Below, piece by piece: positions 1 to 13,003 of a DNA stretch of 64,000 nucleotides. A program made the position numbers and the translations under genes. Location of the stretch: contig JACCIC010000206.1 in the NCBI GenBank assembly GCA_018907035.1, positions 705,001 through 769,000 on the forward strand. The letters run 5' to 3'. The stretch comes from Sycobia sp. Sy_11. Its lineage: Eukaryota > Arthropoda > Insecta > Hymenoptera > Epichrysomallidae. How positions within the stretch are numbered: position 1 is the stretch's first letter; each line of letters begins with the position of its first letter. A model generated the notes under the pieces. The model did not search any database. It saw only the letters and a program-made list of their open reading frames with translations, and was not told where the DNA came from.

Positions 1-144
1 CCTCGGAGGGAGATTAAATCGCGAGCTCGCTGAACGGGCGCCGCGCACTCGTTCTCTCTTACTTTCGAGAAAGCAATCTCCTGAAATTCGAGTCTAAACA
101 GTACACAACGGCGGGCGGTTTGTGGGGGGGGGGGAGGCATCAAT

Positions 145-639
145 TTGATTAGAGATTTCGTATACATACGGGCCTACTCCATCACGCTAATTCGTCGGGT
201 AGGGTCGAGCGGGGGGGGGGGGAGTGTTGGGCAGCCGTTACGCCGGTGCGCTGCTCGACTTTACTGCCGCGTTATAGCGTTAAAGAGCTCGCCCCTCTAT
301 TATATACATTCTCTCGCCACGTATTTATTCCTATTTATTTCGGATTTTACTCTCGTTTTTAATTACCTGTTTCGAACAGTTACTTTTATATAGTGTACAG
401 TCGATAATGCTGTGCCCTTTTCTCCTGATATTGACATTTTGAACGGAAAACCAAAGTCCTCGGCTTGGCTATAAGTGTTTTTGATGGAGTTGGAATGGTT
501 TAACTTGTTCTGCGATGTTTCGTCACGCTGAAGCTGAAACAATTATATTCCGATCGACGAGGATGAAGGAAGATACCAATCAATCTTGTGATGGATGGAG
601 AAAAGCGTGTGTGTATATATATATGTATATATGTATGTA

Positions 640-693
<54 letters not shown>

Positions 694-1729
694 GTTTCAG
701 GAGTTTTACGCAATGATTAAAGATACGCTTTTTATAAAAACCATCAATCTTTCTGGTTTTACAGCTCGATGAGACAAATTGATTAAAACATACTATTCTA
801 ACTGTATAAATATATAATTTATACAAATACTTCAAGAAATTCCTCTTCTGTGCTTAGCGGTTCTTACATACATGTGCGCACATCGAACAGTAATTTATCC
901 CAGAATAATAAGTAGTATATAATCCGTAGATTGATTGACATTACAGTATGTCGAAAATTCGTGAAAAAAGGACAGTCGAAGCGACAGAAATGTGGCCTAT
1001 GTCAATAATAACGGCGACGTCGAGCACTCGTTATCCACGGGCGATACACTCGCCACACCTCTCTAACTTTGAAGCGTGCATTATTCGGGTCCTGAGATTG
1101 ATGAGGCTCCGCCACGAATTGAAGGCAGTGCGGGATTTCGATCGGATCATCGGTGCAACTTGTCGAAATTGCATCGCGCATCGCTTGCTCGGCGGTAGTA
1201 ATATAAAACTATAATATAACTATAGAAAAATATTTACTCGTGTCTCGTCAATACTGTCGATTTTAGGATCACACAATTATTAAAATATAGCTCCATATAT
1301 TAACGTGTAGCATTGTCCAACGAAAAAATTATTATCTAACTTTTGTTATTAATGGACTTTTATATTTTGGTTATTATGAAATCAAGGACGGCTTAGGACT
1401 CTGTCGCAAGCTTAATAATTAATCGACTACATAATTCGACGCCAGTTTCGTTTAAGAAAATGCCAAAATCTTGATTTGAAATCTGGATTAAAATAAGAAG
1501 AAGAAGACGAAAAAAAAGATCAAGCACGAAAGGTCCGATTATTCAAATGAACAAATAATTATGCTCTCGGCGGAAAAGAGGATTTGAAAAAAGGCTTTCG
1601 TCTATATATGAGTAATCATAAAGCCATTAAATTATTCGGGACGTACCCCGAGCGCATTTTCCTCGAGGATCGAGAGGCCAAGCTAATGCCATGCGTCTTT
1701 CCTGTTTGGCTATTTTTGTATTTTATACG

Positions 1730-1730
<1 letters not shown>
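145..1730. other. No gene seen; mixed composition
   Basis: Two poly(G) runs (near 124-134 and 211-222) and one TA array stand out. The 88-codon frame at 948-1,214 is not recognised and has no splice or promoter context. Confidence 0.5.
609..693. repeat. (TA)n with GTAT interruptions
   Basis: GTGT then TATATG variants lead into an uninterrupted TA tract of about 45 bp from 642. Confidence 0.95.

Positions 1731-1731
<1 letters not shown>

Positions 1732-1789
<58 letters not shown>
1732..1789. repeat. (TA)n microsatellite
   Basis: Nearly pure TA array of about 56 bp, immediately followed by CTCTCACACACTC. Ile-Tyr frames through it are artefacts. Confidence 0.97.
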
Positions 1790-1792
<3 letters not shown>

Positions 1793-2101
1793 CTCACACA
1801 CTCGACGGCCTTAGAACTCGCGAGGCCGTCATCCTATTCGACCGCCATAAATTCTTTCCCGAACAATCGTACTTTCGTGCGCGCTTATATTATAGGCACC
1901 AGATAAAATGTTAATTTTGCCTTTATAATGCGCACACGCGCGCGCGCTAACCGAGAAATATCTTCGGATTCATGCCCATTCGGCGTGTCCCCGCGCGCGC
2001 GCGCGCGCGAAATCGTGAATTCGGAGATCTAATAGATCAAGCGAGATCGGAGCGCGCCGCCGCGCGGGAATACCTCACCTGGACCCCTAAATCTTCTCGC
2101 T

Positions 2102-2108
2102 GTATATA

Positions 2109-2161
<53 letters not shown>

Positions 2162-2162
2162 A
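2102..2162. repeat. (TA)n(TG)n compound microsatellite
   Basis: TA array of about 48 bp turning into TG at its right end. Confidence 0.97.
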
Positions 2163-2379
2163 CCGACCGCGACGGGGCTTATTTCATAATTACCGCGAAA
2201 CGCGACTTTATATTCCGGGAAAGAACAAAACGAAACAAAAAAAAAAAAAAAAACCTCGGAATCGCGCCCGCGCGAAAGAGCTCGTAAATATTCGAGAGGA
2301 GGCTATGGCGCGCAGACGCGCCGCCACCGCGCCCCGGTCGCTCGGTCCGCCGGACGCCGCGATGTCGAAAGAACTGCCC

Positions 2380-2381
<2 letters not shown>

Positions 2382-2424
<43 letters not shown>

Positions 2425-2427
2425 GGG
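2382..2427. repeat. (GA)n microsatellite
   Basis: GA array with one AAAG interruption before a run of six G residues. It produces a spurious Arg-Glu frame. Confidence 0.96.
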
Positions 2428-2651
2428 GGTGGTATGGAGAGGGGGAAAGCAACCCGTGGTATTATATACATTATAATGTACGGTTTTCTGAACGACTCCT
2501 GGCCGCTTGATGGCATTTCCGGATTTTCTGATTTATGCCGAGATAATGGCCCCCGCGGCTTTTGGGGAATCGTTAACAGGCTTTATAACGAGCCATCTCT
2601 CAAATTGTCGCTGCTATGACTCAGAGACTTTGGTATATATGTACAAGTGCA

Positions 2652-2653
<2 letters not shown>

Positions 2654-2693
<40 letters not shown>
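2654..2693. repeat. (TA)n microsatellite
   Basis: Pure TA array of about 40 bp. Confidence 0.97.
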
Positions 2694-2695
<2 letters not shown>

Positions 2696-4487
2696 GGTGG
2701 GTGTGCGGAAAGGGGGGGGGCAGCTGCTCGCCTAAGGTATTAAAATGAAGTATGTCGAGAGTTTTGGGGTTATAATCCTCGAATGAGGCGAAATTTCGTG
2801 TATATGCGGATAAGTTGAACTCGCATTAAATTTTGAATCGGCCGTATATGTGTGTCGACATTGTTTCGACCGTGAGTCGGTGTTAGTTATCCCGTGCCTG
2901 TGCGGGCAGTTAGTCATTTCCCCAGATTGGCACACGCGACATCGCGCAGAGAATTAGAGAAAGGAATATGGCCTCTTTTATACGCAAATTTTTGGCGTCG
3001 CACGGTCGTTCGGCTGTTTATCTTTTTATGACTTCTTTGCCGAAAATTTTTCTTCTACTATAATTGTATAGAAATGTGGCACGGCGATTTTGCGTGCGAG
3101 ACGTCTCGGGCCTCGCATTAAACTGATTCGCCGACACAATTTTTCTTTCGGTAGCATTAAGCAGCTGAATTAGAATAGATTCTTTTTTTAGTAGGAAAAT
3201 CATTAAAGTTTAAATTGACGTCATTTCCCAATTTAAAATTATAATACTTTAATGACGATCAACGCCGTAATTGAGTATAATGAAAATTACCTTTTGATGT
3301 TGCAAACTGTAAAGGGAATTAAGCTGAAATTCTCATTGGAGATGCCACGAAAACGGTGCGATAACCTCATATTTAAATATATCGAGGGAAATGTGTCAGT
3401 TCCATTATTAAAATTAAACCGCGGAGAAATAAGGATTTTTATCAACTGAAACAATGACCGGCCCTATCTCTCCTGGTTAGATTTGTCCCGATACATCTCG
3501 CATGCCTTGAATTGCCGGCAATGGGACCAGTTCACGAGAACTGATTAAGCTTTTTAAAAACAAATAATTCGCCCGCCGCGAGAGTCGTGGTGGAAAAAGG
3601 CTCGGATACAAGCGGATACAGCGTTTACGCTTAATTACGGCCATAAGCGAGTTTCATCACGTGGAATTGTAAATCGAGGTTAACGTAATACCGGGGGAAA
3701 AAACGTATAATTTAGCATAACTCAGTTGAGTCCGTGTCGCGCGAGCCCGGGATATACATATGTATATATATACATATACGCCTTTTTTTCTCTTCAATTC
3801 GTAGCGCGGCACGCCACCTCCTGCGTATACACTGCGCGCGTTGGGCACACACCGGGCCCGACTCCCGTACACGTGGCTTTATTTCATTGGCGAATTATAG
3901 TCGCGTGCGCGGGATCAGGGGACATTCCCAGGGTCCGATAAGCGCCGCGCCGTATTTACGTCGAAACGCGTATTACCCGTCCCCGCCCCACCCGCGCTCG
4001 TCGCGCGCACGCGAGCTCAGAATTATTTCAATTGGCCCGTCTTTATGCGGGGTGTATTTTTTAATCCCAGTACCGCCTCGCGGCCGGATCTTAACTTTTA
4101 ACGGTCGTATAGGCAAATGTATATGTGCATGTGTATTATGTACGTCGGCGACCACCGACGCCGACGGGGGGGGGGGAGGACGACAATCGGGTGGACGAGG
4201 TCGCGCCGGGGGTATCTTTCGAGGGTTCGGCGGAAAATGCGCACGGTTCTGGATTATTGTCCGATGGTACGGTGCTCTGTGGATCGAGCCGCGAAGGGCG
4301 GGGAGGGACGGGCGGCCGGGCCGCCCGGTCGAATAATTGGCTGGCTTTATAGTGCGCGGCCGTTCTAGGGAACTATTAAAAAAAAAAAAGGCCTCGAGGG
4401 CGACGGGTGGTGGGGAGAGCGTTTTATACCCAACAATAAAATATTAGTGGCAATAAACACGTGAAAGCTTTTCGAAGGAAGCGCGCG
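2694..4487. other. No gene supported
   Basis: Mostly non-repetitive DNA. A 65-codon frame at 3,252-3,449 (starts MTINAVIEYNENYLLMLQTV) has a true ATG and mixed composition but no family resemblance. GC-rich frames from 3.7 to 4.4 kb are stop-poor artefacts. Confidence 0.5.
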
Positions 4488-4490
4488 CTC

Positions 4491-4536
<46 letters not shown>

Positions 4537-4541
4537 ACTCA
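4488..4541. repeat. (CT)n microsatellite
   Basis: CT array of about 50 bp with CACT interruptions at both ends. Confidence 0.96.
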
Positions 4542-4699
4542 AACCCGGCGCGCGATCCTCTTCCTTTCGGCTCATGCAAAGCTTGCGCGCGTCTACGACG
4601 GCCGATTAGGTTTCTTAAGGTTTTTATTTGGGGCCCGCTCTCCTTCTGGCTGCGGCGCGCGATTAATTTTTAACGCAGATTCGCCCGTTTATTGGCTTT

Positions 4700-6130
4700 T
4701 AATAACCTTTAAATAATGCGCGCAGCTACTCAAATTTGTATTTTGGGGAAGTTTTTAATATTACGACCTCGCTTTCATTTACGACTGCTCGGTGAATTGG
4801 CGTATATACCATTAAAAAAAAAAAGAAGAAATACATATATTTAAATTATTTCATTAATGCCTTTTCGTTGAAAAAGTGACAATTAAATTTGAAAACGCGT
4901 CACTAAGGCAATCCATTAAAGTCGGTATAGAGCATGACGATTTCTTTTGAACTTCGCAAGTCTTTTGGAACGTCGTAGCCGAGCTCTATAGTTAATTTCA
5001 GTATATACGTTTTAGGAATTTATGGCATATAATACAGATAAATTTTATATGTTTACTGGTATAAAGAATTAAATCTTCGAATAATAAAAAACATTGAAAG
5101 TTTTTCGTAATTTATGGCGTTGAAAAAGTGAAGTCTGAATAAACTTTAGATTTCAACTTTTTTAATTTGTATACATTTAGAGGAGATCGATATTCTATAA
5201 ATATAACAGATTTTATACACTGTAGTGCTGGAAGAGTTTGTTTTTTTGCTATTGCATCAAATAAAATTGATGCTTTCATTTTATAGAAGAATCGCTTTTC
5301 GAAAATTTTATGTAAACTCAAAAACTCAATAAGACTTCGAGATTTATGATACGGATAACGAATTGACAGAGAAAAATATTGGTTTTCTGAGTGAATACTT
5401 ACAAGCTTATTATGTTATAAGAATTTTTGTAATATATTTCATTCGCGTATTAACCAGGAATGATTCTAAATCATTTGCATGTTACAAAGATGTAATAAGG
5501 GGCCATCGATAAATTATATCGTATTTTTTTTCACATTTACCCTTGTATCTAATAAAGCTTAAATTATTTCAAATATTTTTTCAATTCCATTTTTCACTAG
5601 GCGTTACTACTCCTATGAAATTGACTTCACAAAGAAGTTCTTAATTTCTCTTACCCAGACATTTTTAAGGACTAGAGAATATTGTTTATTATCCATCTAA
5701 CGGTCGGTTCACAAGTTCTTTCTAAAACTTTTATTTAATTTTCGAATTAATTTATGCTCCACCGAACGAAGACTGGTTTTTTATCTACTCGTAACTTCAT
5801 TACGTATTGATAAGCGATTGTAATAATCTTGGATCGCTTGTTATCCTTTTGATGTTACTGGCCTGGAAACAATAGTCAGCTTGATCAAATGATTTGGACA
5901 ACGGTTCTTGTCCCTGATGTCTTCTGAATTAGGGAATGTAGAGCGCAATGGTAGATCGAGACGAATATCGTCAGTCCAGCAACTTGTAGAATATCCGCTT
6001 GCGTAATTCATTAAAAAATTACGTTATTTTCGTTTGAAAGCAATTTTATCCGTAACTCACGTAACCATCCAGCTTACCCTCTGCCGCTAAATCGTCTACG
6101 TAATTTACGGACGTTCTCCCTAATAGTACA
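4700..6130. other. AT-rich block, no gene seen
   Basis: Free of long microsatellites, with short A and T tracts only. No ORF of note on either strand. Confidence 0.55.
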
Positions 6131-6407
6131 GAACGTGTTACACCAGCGTATTCCTATTGTATATATATATATATATACATATACAACTGCTATTATTATA
6201 ATTTCCCGCACGCGATCGAACTTTTCTCTCTCAATTTACAGTCCGACCGCGAATATAATTGAAAAGCCGAAAAAGCCTATCCTTCTCTCAATCTCGCGGG
6301 ACTGTCAGCAACCTCCCCTCTGAATCTCATTTCCGCTCTAACGACTTCGCGAGCTCCTTCATATCTCTATATATTTACCATCTATATACGATAATAACCG
6401 GAAAGGC

Positions 6408-6409
<2 letters not shown>

Positions 6410-6461
<52 letters not shown>
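6410..6461. repeat. (TA)n microsatellite
   Basis: Pure TA array of about 50 bp, followed within 100 bp by a short (CAG)n tract at 6,541-6,571. Confidence 0.97.
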
Positions 6462-6464
<3 letters not shown>

Positions 6465-6907
6465 CACGCCAAGAGGAAGAAAAGCCCTCGGCGCTTTTAC
6501 GCGCCTGCATTTCAATATTATCCCAGGCTGCACGTCAGGGGCGGCAGCAGCAGCGCAGCAGCAGCAGCAGAACGGCGGCGGCGCGCATCAGGCGGCCGCG
6601 GTCATTATTTTGCGGTCGGTCGCTGTATACGCGCGCGTGCGGTTTTCTTCAATATTCGCGCTCGGCGACGACGGCGCGCGGACGCGGCGGCAACGAGGCG
6701 CACCGGCAGGGAAGAGCGGCACCGTGGGCCGATGTGGCGGGGCGACGGGGGGGGAGGGGAGGGGTTAGGCGGTCGCGCGCGCGAGCGCGACGTGCCACTG
6801 TGCGCGATTCAATAAGCGATTTCAACAATACGGGCGATCGAACAGTGCAGAGCGCGCCGTACGCGTAGTCGACAGCGCTTTTTCTAGAATTGTGTGTAGG
6901 TGAGAAG

Positions 6908-6909
<2 letters not shown>

Positions 6910-6963
<54 letters not shown>

Positions 6964-6972
6964 ATATGTATG
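6910..6972. repeat. (TA)n with GTAT tail
   Basis: TA array of about 45 bp followed by TATG variants. It follows closely after a donor-like TAG|GTGAGA at 6,899/6,900. Confidence 0.96.
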
Positions 6973-7035
6973 GCAGCGAGAGGGAGGCCAAGGTGAAGTT
7001 CAATTTAACTAACCAACATCGCGAAACCACGATCT

Positions 7036-7063
7036 CGCGGCGGCGGCGGCGGCGGCGGCGGCA
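7036..7063. repeat. (CGG)n trinucleotide tract
   Basis: Eight uninterrupted CGG units. Similar tracts lie at 33,865, 36,319, 36,757, 48,874 and 49,781, on one strand or the other. Confidence 0.95.
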
Positions 7064-7287
7064 GTAGTGGCCACCGTTTTAATGACTTTTCCCAGCAGCG
7101 ATATATAGAAGGGGAGAGAAAGAGTTGGCTGTTGGTGCGCGGGGGGAGGGGCGGTAGCGAGGGAGAGGAAGAGAAAAAGAAATGAATAAGCACGAGAGTC
7201 GTGTAGCTGCCTTTGCTCTTTCGTGTTCGGCGGGGTATAATTGCTTTTATGCTATTGCTTTTCTTTTGCCTCGAAACCAACGCGCTC

Positions 7288-7331
7288 TTTCTCTCGTTCT
7301 CTCTCTCTCTCTCTCTTTCTCTCTCGCTTCT
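7288..7331. repeat. (CT)n microsatellite
   Basis: Interrupted CT array with GTTCT and TTTCT breaks. Confidence 0.9.
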
Positions 7332-7399
7332 CCATTCGCACCGTGTGTTACGCGCGTGCGCGCTCGCGCTCCTCGGCGTTTTCGTTTTCCCACTCCCGA

Positions 7400-8880
7400 C
7401 GCAATCGTATGAAATTGTTGCATCTCGAACATTATCCGTGCCGTTACACTTGCCCTGTCTCTTTTAATGCTGTTCGATTGCATTTCTCTCTACCCCCCCC
7501 CCTCCACCCACTTCACTTCGCGCGGCTCTGCCCGTTCGCCCGCACAATATTCTGGGTTTGTTTCCGATCATTCCATGCATACTGAATATAGTAGCAATTT
7601 CTCCGATATGCTTTTTCGATAAATCTTATACTGTTCTCCAATAATAAAAACATCTCATCTGTCTCTTTCGTTCTCCCAGTTCCATAGCCTTGCGCGAACG
7701 GCATTTTAACACGCGTTGTAAAAATTGCAAATGTAATTTAAAACTGTATTTGAGTCGAAAAGAATGGATGTTTATATTTTTATTGTTCGCCCCTATATAG
7801 ATGTATGTTTCTGCTGGTGCGGTTACGTAATTTGCTTTTTTTTTTCACGGAAAAGTTAATAGTAGCTCCCGTCCAATTTCAACAGCTCCATTAGTATCGG
7901 AAAAGCTGCTTGAATTGATCCATTCATATCTGATTCAGGATGAAGCGCCGTTTATACATCCTTTCTGACTTATTGTATCTTCTTTGTATAGCAGCATTTA
8001 TAGCCTTATATAATTCATCATTGAAGAATTGAACAATATATATATATATATACGAGCACGCAACTGGGCAGTCGAGCTTACGTATGAACGTTACGTGTAT
8101 GCGTCTTGCGTTCGCAATGTCTCCCCACCCCTTCTCGCCCCGAAAAATTTAAATCGCGTATCACTGCAGGAGGCTGAATTGCATAACTGTTGTAAGGAAA
8201 ATCGTATTGTATACAACGGCAATTCGTAATTTTACATTGAACTAATTGATGCTCACGCAGTGGACCTTGTGGATGTTAATTATTTACGCCGAAGCTCATT
8301 AGAAAATCAGTTAGCATCGGTGGTGAACTCCATACCGTACGCCTTTTTTTCTGTTCTCAAAAACAATACGTTTTTAAATTACGCTTTTAGTTACAGCTCG
8401 ACTGGTTACTGTAAATTATACGTATAATTAGAAAGAGCCGAGAACAGAAAAATTGTAGGCCGTTTCCTTGTACCAGCGAGTCCTTTTTCCAGAACGCGAC
8501 AGAACATAACGTGCGGCTGAGCGATCCTCGCCGCTGATAACCGTGCCCGGCGAAATTCGCGTAAACCCCCGCCACCTCACTTCGAACGAAAACTGAAGCC
8601 CGCAACCCGAGACAAAATCGGCGACAGCGCAAGCCTTCCCCTCCCTCCCCCTCCTCCTCCTCCTCCGTCTCTCGAGAAACTCGAACGGAGCCACCTTCGC
8701 TCTGGGGCTGCAGCCCCGCCACCGCGAACGCATGGGACCGCTTTAAGAATCTCGGACGTCGTACTGCACGCGCGATGTCACGCGTGTCGCATTAATAAAA
8801 GAAGCCCTGTCCAAGCTACAGCGTTACGTACGTCGCGAGATTTCGCGGAAAACTCGCCTAAGCACCGAATAAAAAAATCG
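7400..8880. other. No gene supported
   Basis: A 63-codon minus-strand frame at 7,513-7,704 and a non-ATG plus-strand frame at about 8,235-8,425 have mixed composition but no splice context or family resemblance. The 111-codon minus frame at 8,387-8,722 carries a Glu-rich stretch from a CTC repeat. Confidence 0.45.
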
Positions 8881-8945
8881 TCTGCCCGTTGAAATTTCAC
8901 TTACGAGTATCGTCTCTTATGAGCCGCGCATCGTAGTGTATGCAC

Positions 8946-8948
8946 ATG

Positions 8949-8988
<40 letters not shown>

Positions 8989-8989
8989 G
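8946..8989. repeat. (TG)n microsatellite
   Basis: TG array with one GCGTG break; potential Z-DNA former. Confidence 0.96.
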
Positions 8990-9104
8990 TCCAATAGGTT
9001 CACAAAAGTGCTCGGGGCGCGCAGTTGCGGCCGAGTCTCGATTACAATCGAGCCCGCGAGCCGCCGTGCAAGTCGCGCGCGCCCGCGACCGCACAATGCA
9101 TCGC

Positions 9105-9107
<3 letters not shown>

Positions 9108-9158
<51 letters not shown>
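9108..9158. repeat. (TA)n microsatellite
   Basis: Pure array of about 50 bp. A shorter TA tract at 9,372-9,397 and another at 9,432-9,447 lie within 300 bp. Confidence 0.97.
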
Positions 9159-9160
<2 letters not shown>

Positions 9161-9619
9161 TAAAGTGACGAAGCCGATGCTGCGGTATTAAATGCTCGCC
9201 CATTAAACGTTCGAGCGATCGCTCGAATTCGATTAGCCCTGTGAAGGTCGGGCCGGAGGGGTTGCGGTGGATAGGGCGGCGGGCGACGGCGAGCCTCCCG
9301 CGGATATTGCGCATCCCCGCGCAACGAATAGCGCGCGCTCTTTTATCGAATTATGTGCGAGACCTTGCCCGCATATATATATATATATATATATATCTGG
9401 GATATCGGCTGCTGCAGGGAGCACGTTTTCACTATATATATATATAGACGCACGCATATATGTGATAACGCGCTTCACGCTCCTCACCTTCGATTCAACG
9501 CGGGGACTAACTTCGAACGACGGCCGTGAGGATCGAGCGGTCTCCGCACATCTCTCGATCCTTGTCCCGATATTCTTTCTCGATGCGGATCTCCTGCGCG
9601 AAGGCAATCGCTTTGGATA

Positions 9620-10430
9620 GAAAATTTTATCGAACTTATTGGCCTGCTGAATGATATTTCGAACGATTTTCCGCTTGCTTGGTTCGTGACAAGCCACAAA
9701 AAATATTCAACTTTTTAAATTTAAATGAGTGGACGTTCAATGGTTCATCCCTAAATATTCTGTTTTATTCTATACACTGGAATATATATTCGACTATCGA
9801 CAAAAGGAGGAATATTCATGGACTTACTAGCGAATATTTCAATGTTTTTTCCACAGTCGGTGAATTTATACTGGTTATAATTTAGAGAATATAAAATGTT
9901 GTATTAAAAAAGTGTTTTGAATGTTTAAGCGCATACTTTGAAGAAATAAATAAAATTCAAAGTTTGAAAGTATGGATACTGATTTTAAATTAATACATAA
10001 AGATTAATTAATGTTTCTATCAATGAAAATCAGATCATTTTTCTCCTTTTTATATAATTATTAATTTGGCTGCTTCACAGACTGTTTATGAAATAAGCTT
10101 TTTATTTTATAAAAACTTTATTTTACAATATATTACGTTTACACATGCAATTATCACTCTTAATTTCTTACTTAATTTTAAAATTGGATTCAAATATTTC
10201 CTCTTCCGTAATTCCTGATGTTATAATTTTTCATCCCGCGGTCATACTTCTAAGTGCACTTCTTATACGAAGGCGAAATAATAGAAAAGAATTCAATAAT
10301 GAAAAAGATACAATAAAAGTTTCATTTAATTTCCTCGATGTATACCGGCGTATTTTTTACCGTTTAGAAAGCTCGAATTTCTTTCTTTCCTTTTTTTTAA
10401 TCTTGCGCGACGCTCCGTTAAGCCGCGCTC
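9620..10430. other. AT-rich block, no gene seen
   Basis: A 112-codon plus frame at 10,145-10,483 (starts MQLSLLISYLILKLD) is hydrophobic then basic and unrecognised; it runs into a purine-rich stretch and lacks context. Confidence 0.5.
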
Positions 10431-10523
10431 TTTATTACTCTATAGAGAGGACGAAAAATAAGAGTAAAAGAGGAGAGGGGTAGCTCTTGTTGGCCCCTTT
10501 AACTCTTATATATAGCTTTCCTC

Positions 10524-10542
10524 TCCGTCTCTCCCTCTCTCC

Positions 10543-10579
<37 letters not shown>
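10524..10579. repeat. (CT)n microsatellite
   Basis: CT-rich stretch, pure from 10,546, followed by TTAGAGTC. Confidence 0.95.
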
Positions 10580-10580
<1 letters not shown>

Positions 10581-10882
10581 GAGTCACCTGGGCGTTTCCT
10601 TCTATTCTATACCGCTTGCACTATGTCCTATATATTGGTGCCTCGCCGCCGCCGCCGTCGCCGTAGTCGTGGTCGCATCGCAAAAGCCTGAGCGCCGAGG
10701 AAGAAAAGGAAGGGGGACGGTGAGGAAGATTTACCGCGTCCATGACAATGGGCTAACAAATACGCATAATTCGCGATATCATTCATTGAAATAAAGATGT
10801 ATGAAAAAAAAGCGGAGGCAAGGTTTGATTAATTGCGTAGCCGCATTGTTTATTCTTCGAATCTCTCAGGCGAGCACGCCCG

Positions 10883-10884
<2 letters not shown>

Positions 10885-10922
<38 letters not shown>
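10885..10922. repeat. (TA)n microsatellite
   Basis: Pure array of about 38 bp. Confidence 0.97.
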
Positions 10923-10924
<2 letters not shown>

Positions 10925-11832
10925 TCTAAGCAATACAAGATTTAAAGCACATTGTCTGCCTGCCGGATGAAATCTCATTGATGCAAATATTTAGATAGAG
11001 TTCGAGCGCACATAAGAAATTGGTTATCTTTGGATTGTCAGAATTATAACTTATGGCAGTAATAATATTTTGCAGAAGCTTTCAATACTATAAGATCTCG
11101 TATGCTTAATATAAAATAAACAATAAATAAAGGAATAACGTTTTAGTAACGAGTTATTTTATAATGAAATTAATTATTACGATACTGTCGATTTAGAATT
11201 TTCGCTCACTTCCTCTTAAAATTTTTCTCAATTTAGTATTGAAAGCCTCGAACTGTCGGCCAGAAAAAGCCCAGAGCCAAATTGAAAATCAAGCAAAAGA
11301 ACAATCGAATTCATAATACAAGTGGCCCCCGTCTAGATTTATTCCAGAAAAAGGACGACGAACCCCGTGGCTTATAAGAATAAAGCGAAAATTAAAGAGC
11401 CGAGCGCGCGGCCTTCAGGGAGGAAGACCGAGAGGAGAAGAATAAGAACAATAAGCTCTATACAGTATATATAGCCGGCGCATACCGCGCGCGCGGTCTA
11501 TCCTTATCTGGAAAAAAAATGGAAGAGAAGAGGTGCGCGGGATAAAAATACAGAGGTGAGCCGGCGGGGCGAGGGAAAAAACAAGAAAAAACGCTAGACA
11601 GCCGTGAAGGAACGGGATCTAATATTGGCGCGCGGCTGGAAGTGCGACCGCACGCCTCTGCGTGTTTTCTTCCCCCTCCCCGTCCCCTCACCCGCCGTTT
11701 CCCCCCTTCTGGTCTCGTTTACTTTTGTTCGTCCCGATGGGATTTATTAAGGCCGGCCGCGTGATGGATGCCGCTGAATCTCCGTCTGTTACCTGCGCGT
11801 GCGACCGATTGAATTTTTCCGCAAATCCGAGA

Positions 11833-11837
<5 letters not shown>

Positions 11838-11866
<29 letters not shown>
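11838..11866. repeat. (GA)n microsatellite
   Basis: About 26 bp pure, ending in GGGAGAGAG. It is followed within 100 bp by a CT-rich stretch (11,944-11,975) that is nearly its reverse complement. Confidence 0.94.
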
Positions 11867-11873
<7 letters not shown>

Positions 11874-12255
11874 CGTAAAAGAAGGAAGTGAGAGTAAAGC
11901 ACTATATAAACGAATTCTCGAGCGATGATCGAGTTGATTCCGTCTCTCTATCTCTTTTCCTCGTTCTCTCCCTCTCTCCTCCTCCGACCTGTTTCCCACC
12001 TCCTCCAATCTATCTCCCTTTGATAAGCCGAGAATTGCTTGATTTTCAGGAAGAATGAGAATAAGAAGAGGAATGAGGAGGGGGAGGGAATGGGAGGGGG
12101 CGATGCGTATCATTGTTTAGGCATCTCTTGGTTAATAACGGATGTCGGAGCGCGGAAACGCGGTGTGTTCCAATCAAATTCCAAACAAACCTCGATTGCC
12201 TCATTTATTTCGTTTATTTGCAGACGTATTCCAACATCTGCTCGACAACGAAGCG

Positions 12256-12283
12256 AGAGGAGAGAGAGAGAGAGAGAGAGAGA
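12256..12283. repeat. (GA)n microsatellite
   Basis: About 26 bp of GA followed by AAGAAGAAAG. Confidence 0.94.
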
Positions 12284-12594
12284 AGAAGAAAGAGAATTAT
12301 TGATGGGCAAAACGAGTTTTTAGTCTGTTACACGAGTGAATCTGTAATTGATACATAATTTTGAGATATTAATTTTCCGTTTTTTTGTTTGTTTTTTTAT
12401 CTCGACGAAAATGATCAATTCTGGAAAATTAATTTATTTGAACCGAGAAATTTTATTTAAGCATCCGTATTTAAATGAAAATGTATAAGCTCGTCCATTA
12501 AAATCATAACGGGAACGTCGAAAACAGGAACGAATGTTATTGTTAAACTTTTTATCAATATGTTAATGCGATTTATTTGGCATTATTGTTTCAG

Positions 12595-12717
12595 ACATGG
12601 AATGGGAAGCCAATCCTCCATTCAATTCAGGCAAGATTTGAAAGACTGGAGAATCTGTAATCTGACAGGGCCGTCCGGCCGTAGTACCGAATATAATAGC
12701 AGTCTCGTAAAGTTAAG
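12595..12717 (+). CDS. Candidate internal exon, unknown gene
   Basis: Product not recognised. The segment is bounded by a good acceptor (ATTATTGTTTCAG, ending at 12,594, with a T-rich stretch upstream) and a consensus donor (AAG|GTAAGTT, starting at 12,718). It is 123 bp, a multiple of three. Only one frame is open across it, starting at 12,596: 40 codons plus two bases, containing MGSQSSIQFRQDLKDW at its start and two N-glycosylation-type sequons, NLT and NSS. The other two frames have stops. It lies in an AT-rich block and is itself free of microsatellite. The exon could be internal, or could start at the ATG at 12,602. An open frame of this size is expected by chance fairly often, so the paired splice sites are the main support. 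A possible downstream partner is the AG at 14,251-14,252, followed by AATAAA at 14,365. Confidence 0.28.
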
Positions 12718-12910
12718 GTAAGTTAAACCAATTCACCACTGAATGGAGCATCTCTTTACGTGCTTTCATCATCGAGCTGTTCAGCGCCGTGCGCTCCCGT
12801 CTGTTTTCTCCGTTGTTTTCTCGTTATCGGCTTCCCATACAAGACGGCAAATTATATATTCCAATATAGAATTATTCCGTACTCTCCCCTTCTTCTATAT
12901 AATATATGTA

Positions 12911-12941
12911 CTATATCTATCTATCTATCGATCTATCTATC

Positions 12942-13003
<62 letters not shown>

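Noticed and set aside
1972..2619. 215-codon plus-strand ORF
   Set aside because: Reads through (TA)n, poly(A) and (GA)n arrays, giving Ile-Tyr and Arg-Glu repeats. No domain, and GC-rich flanks lack stops by composition.
7513..7704. 63-codon minus-strand ORF with mixed composition
   Set aside because: No ATG-linked promoter, splice site or polyadenylation signal, and many such frames are expected by chance in 64 kb.
10620..10700. Arg-rich frame through CGC repeats
   Set aside because: Short, driven by a CCG/CGT trinucleotide stretch and followed immediately by a stop.
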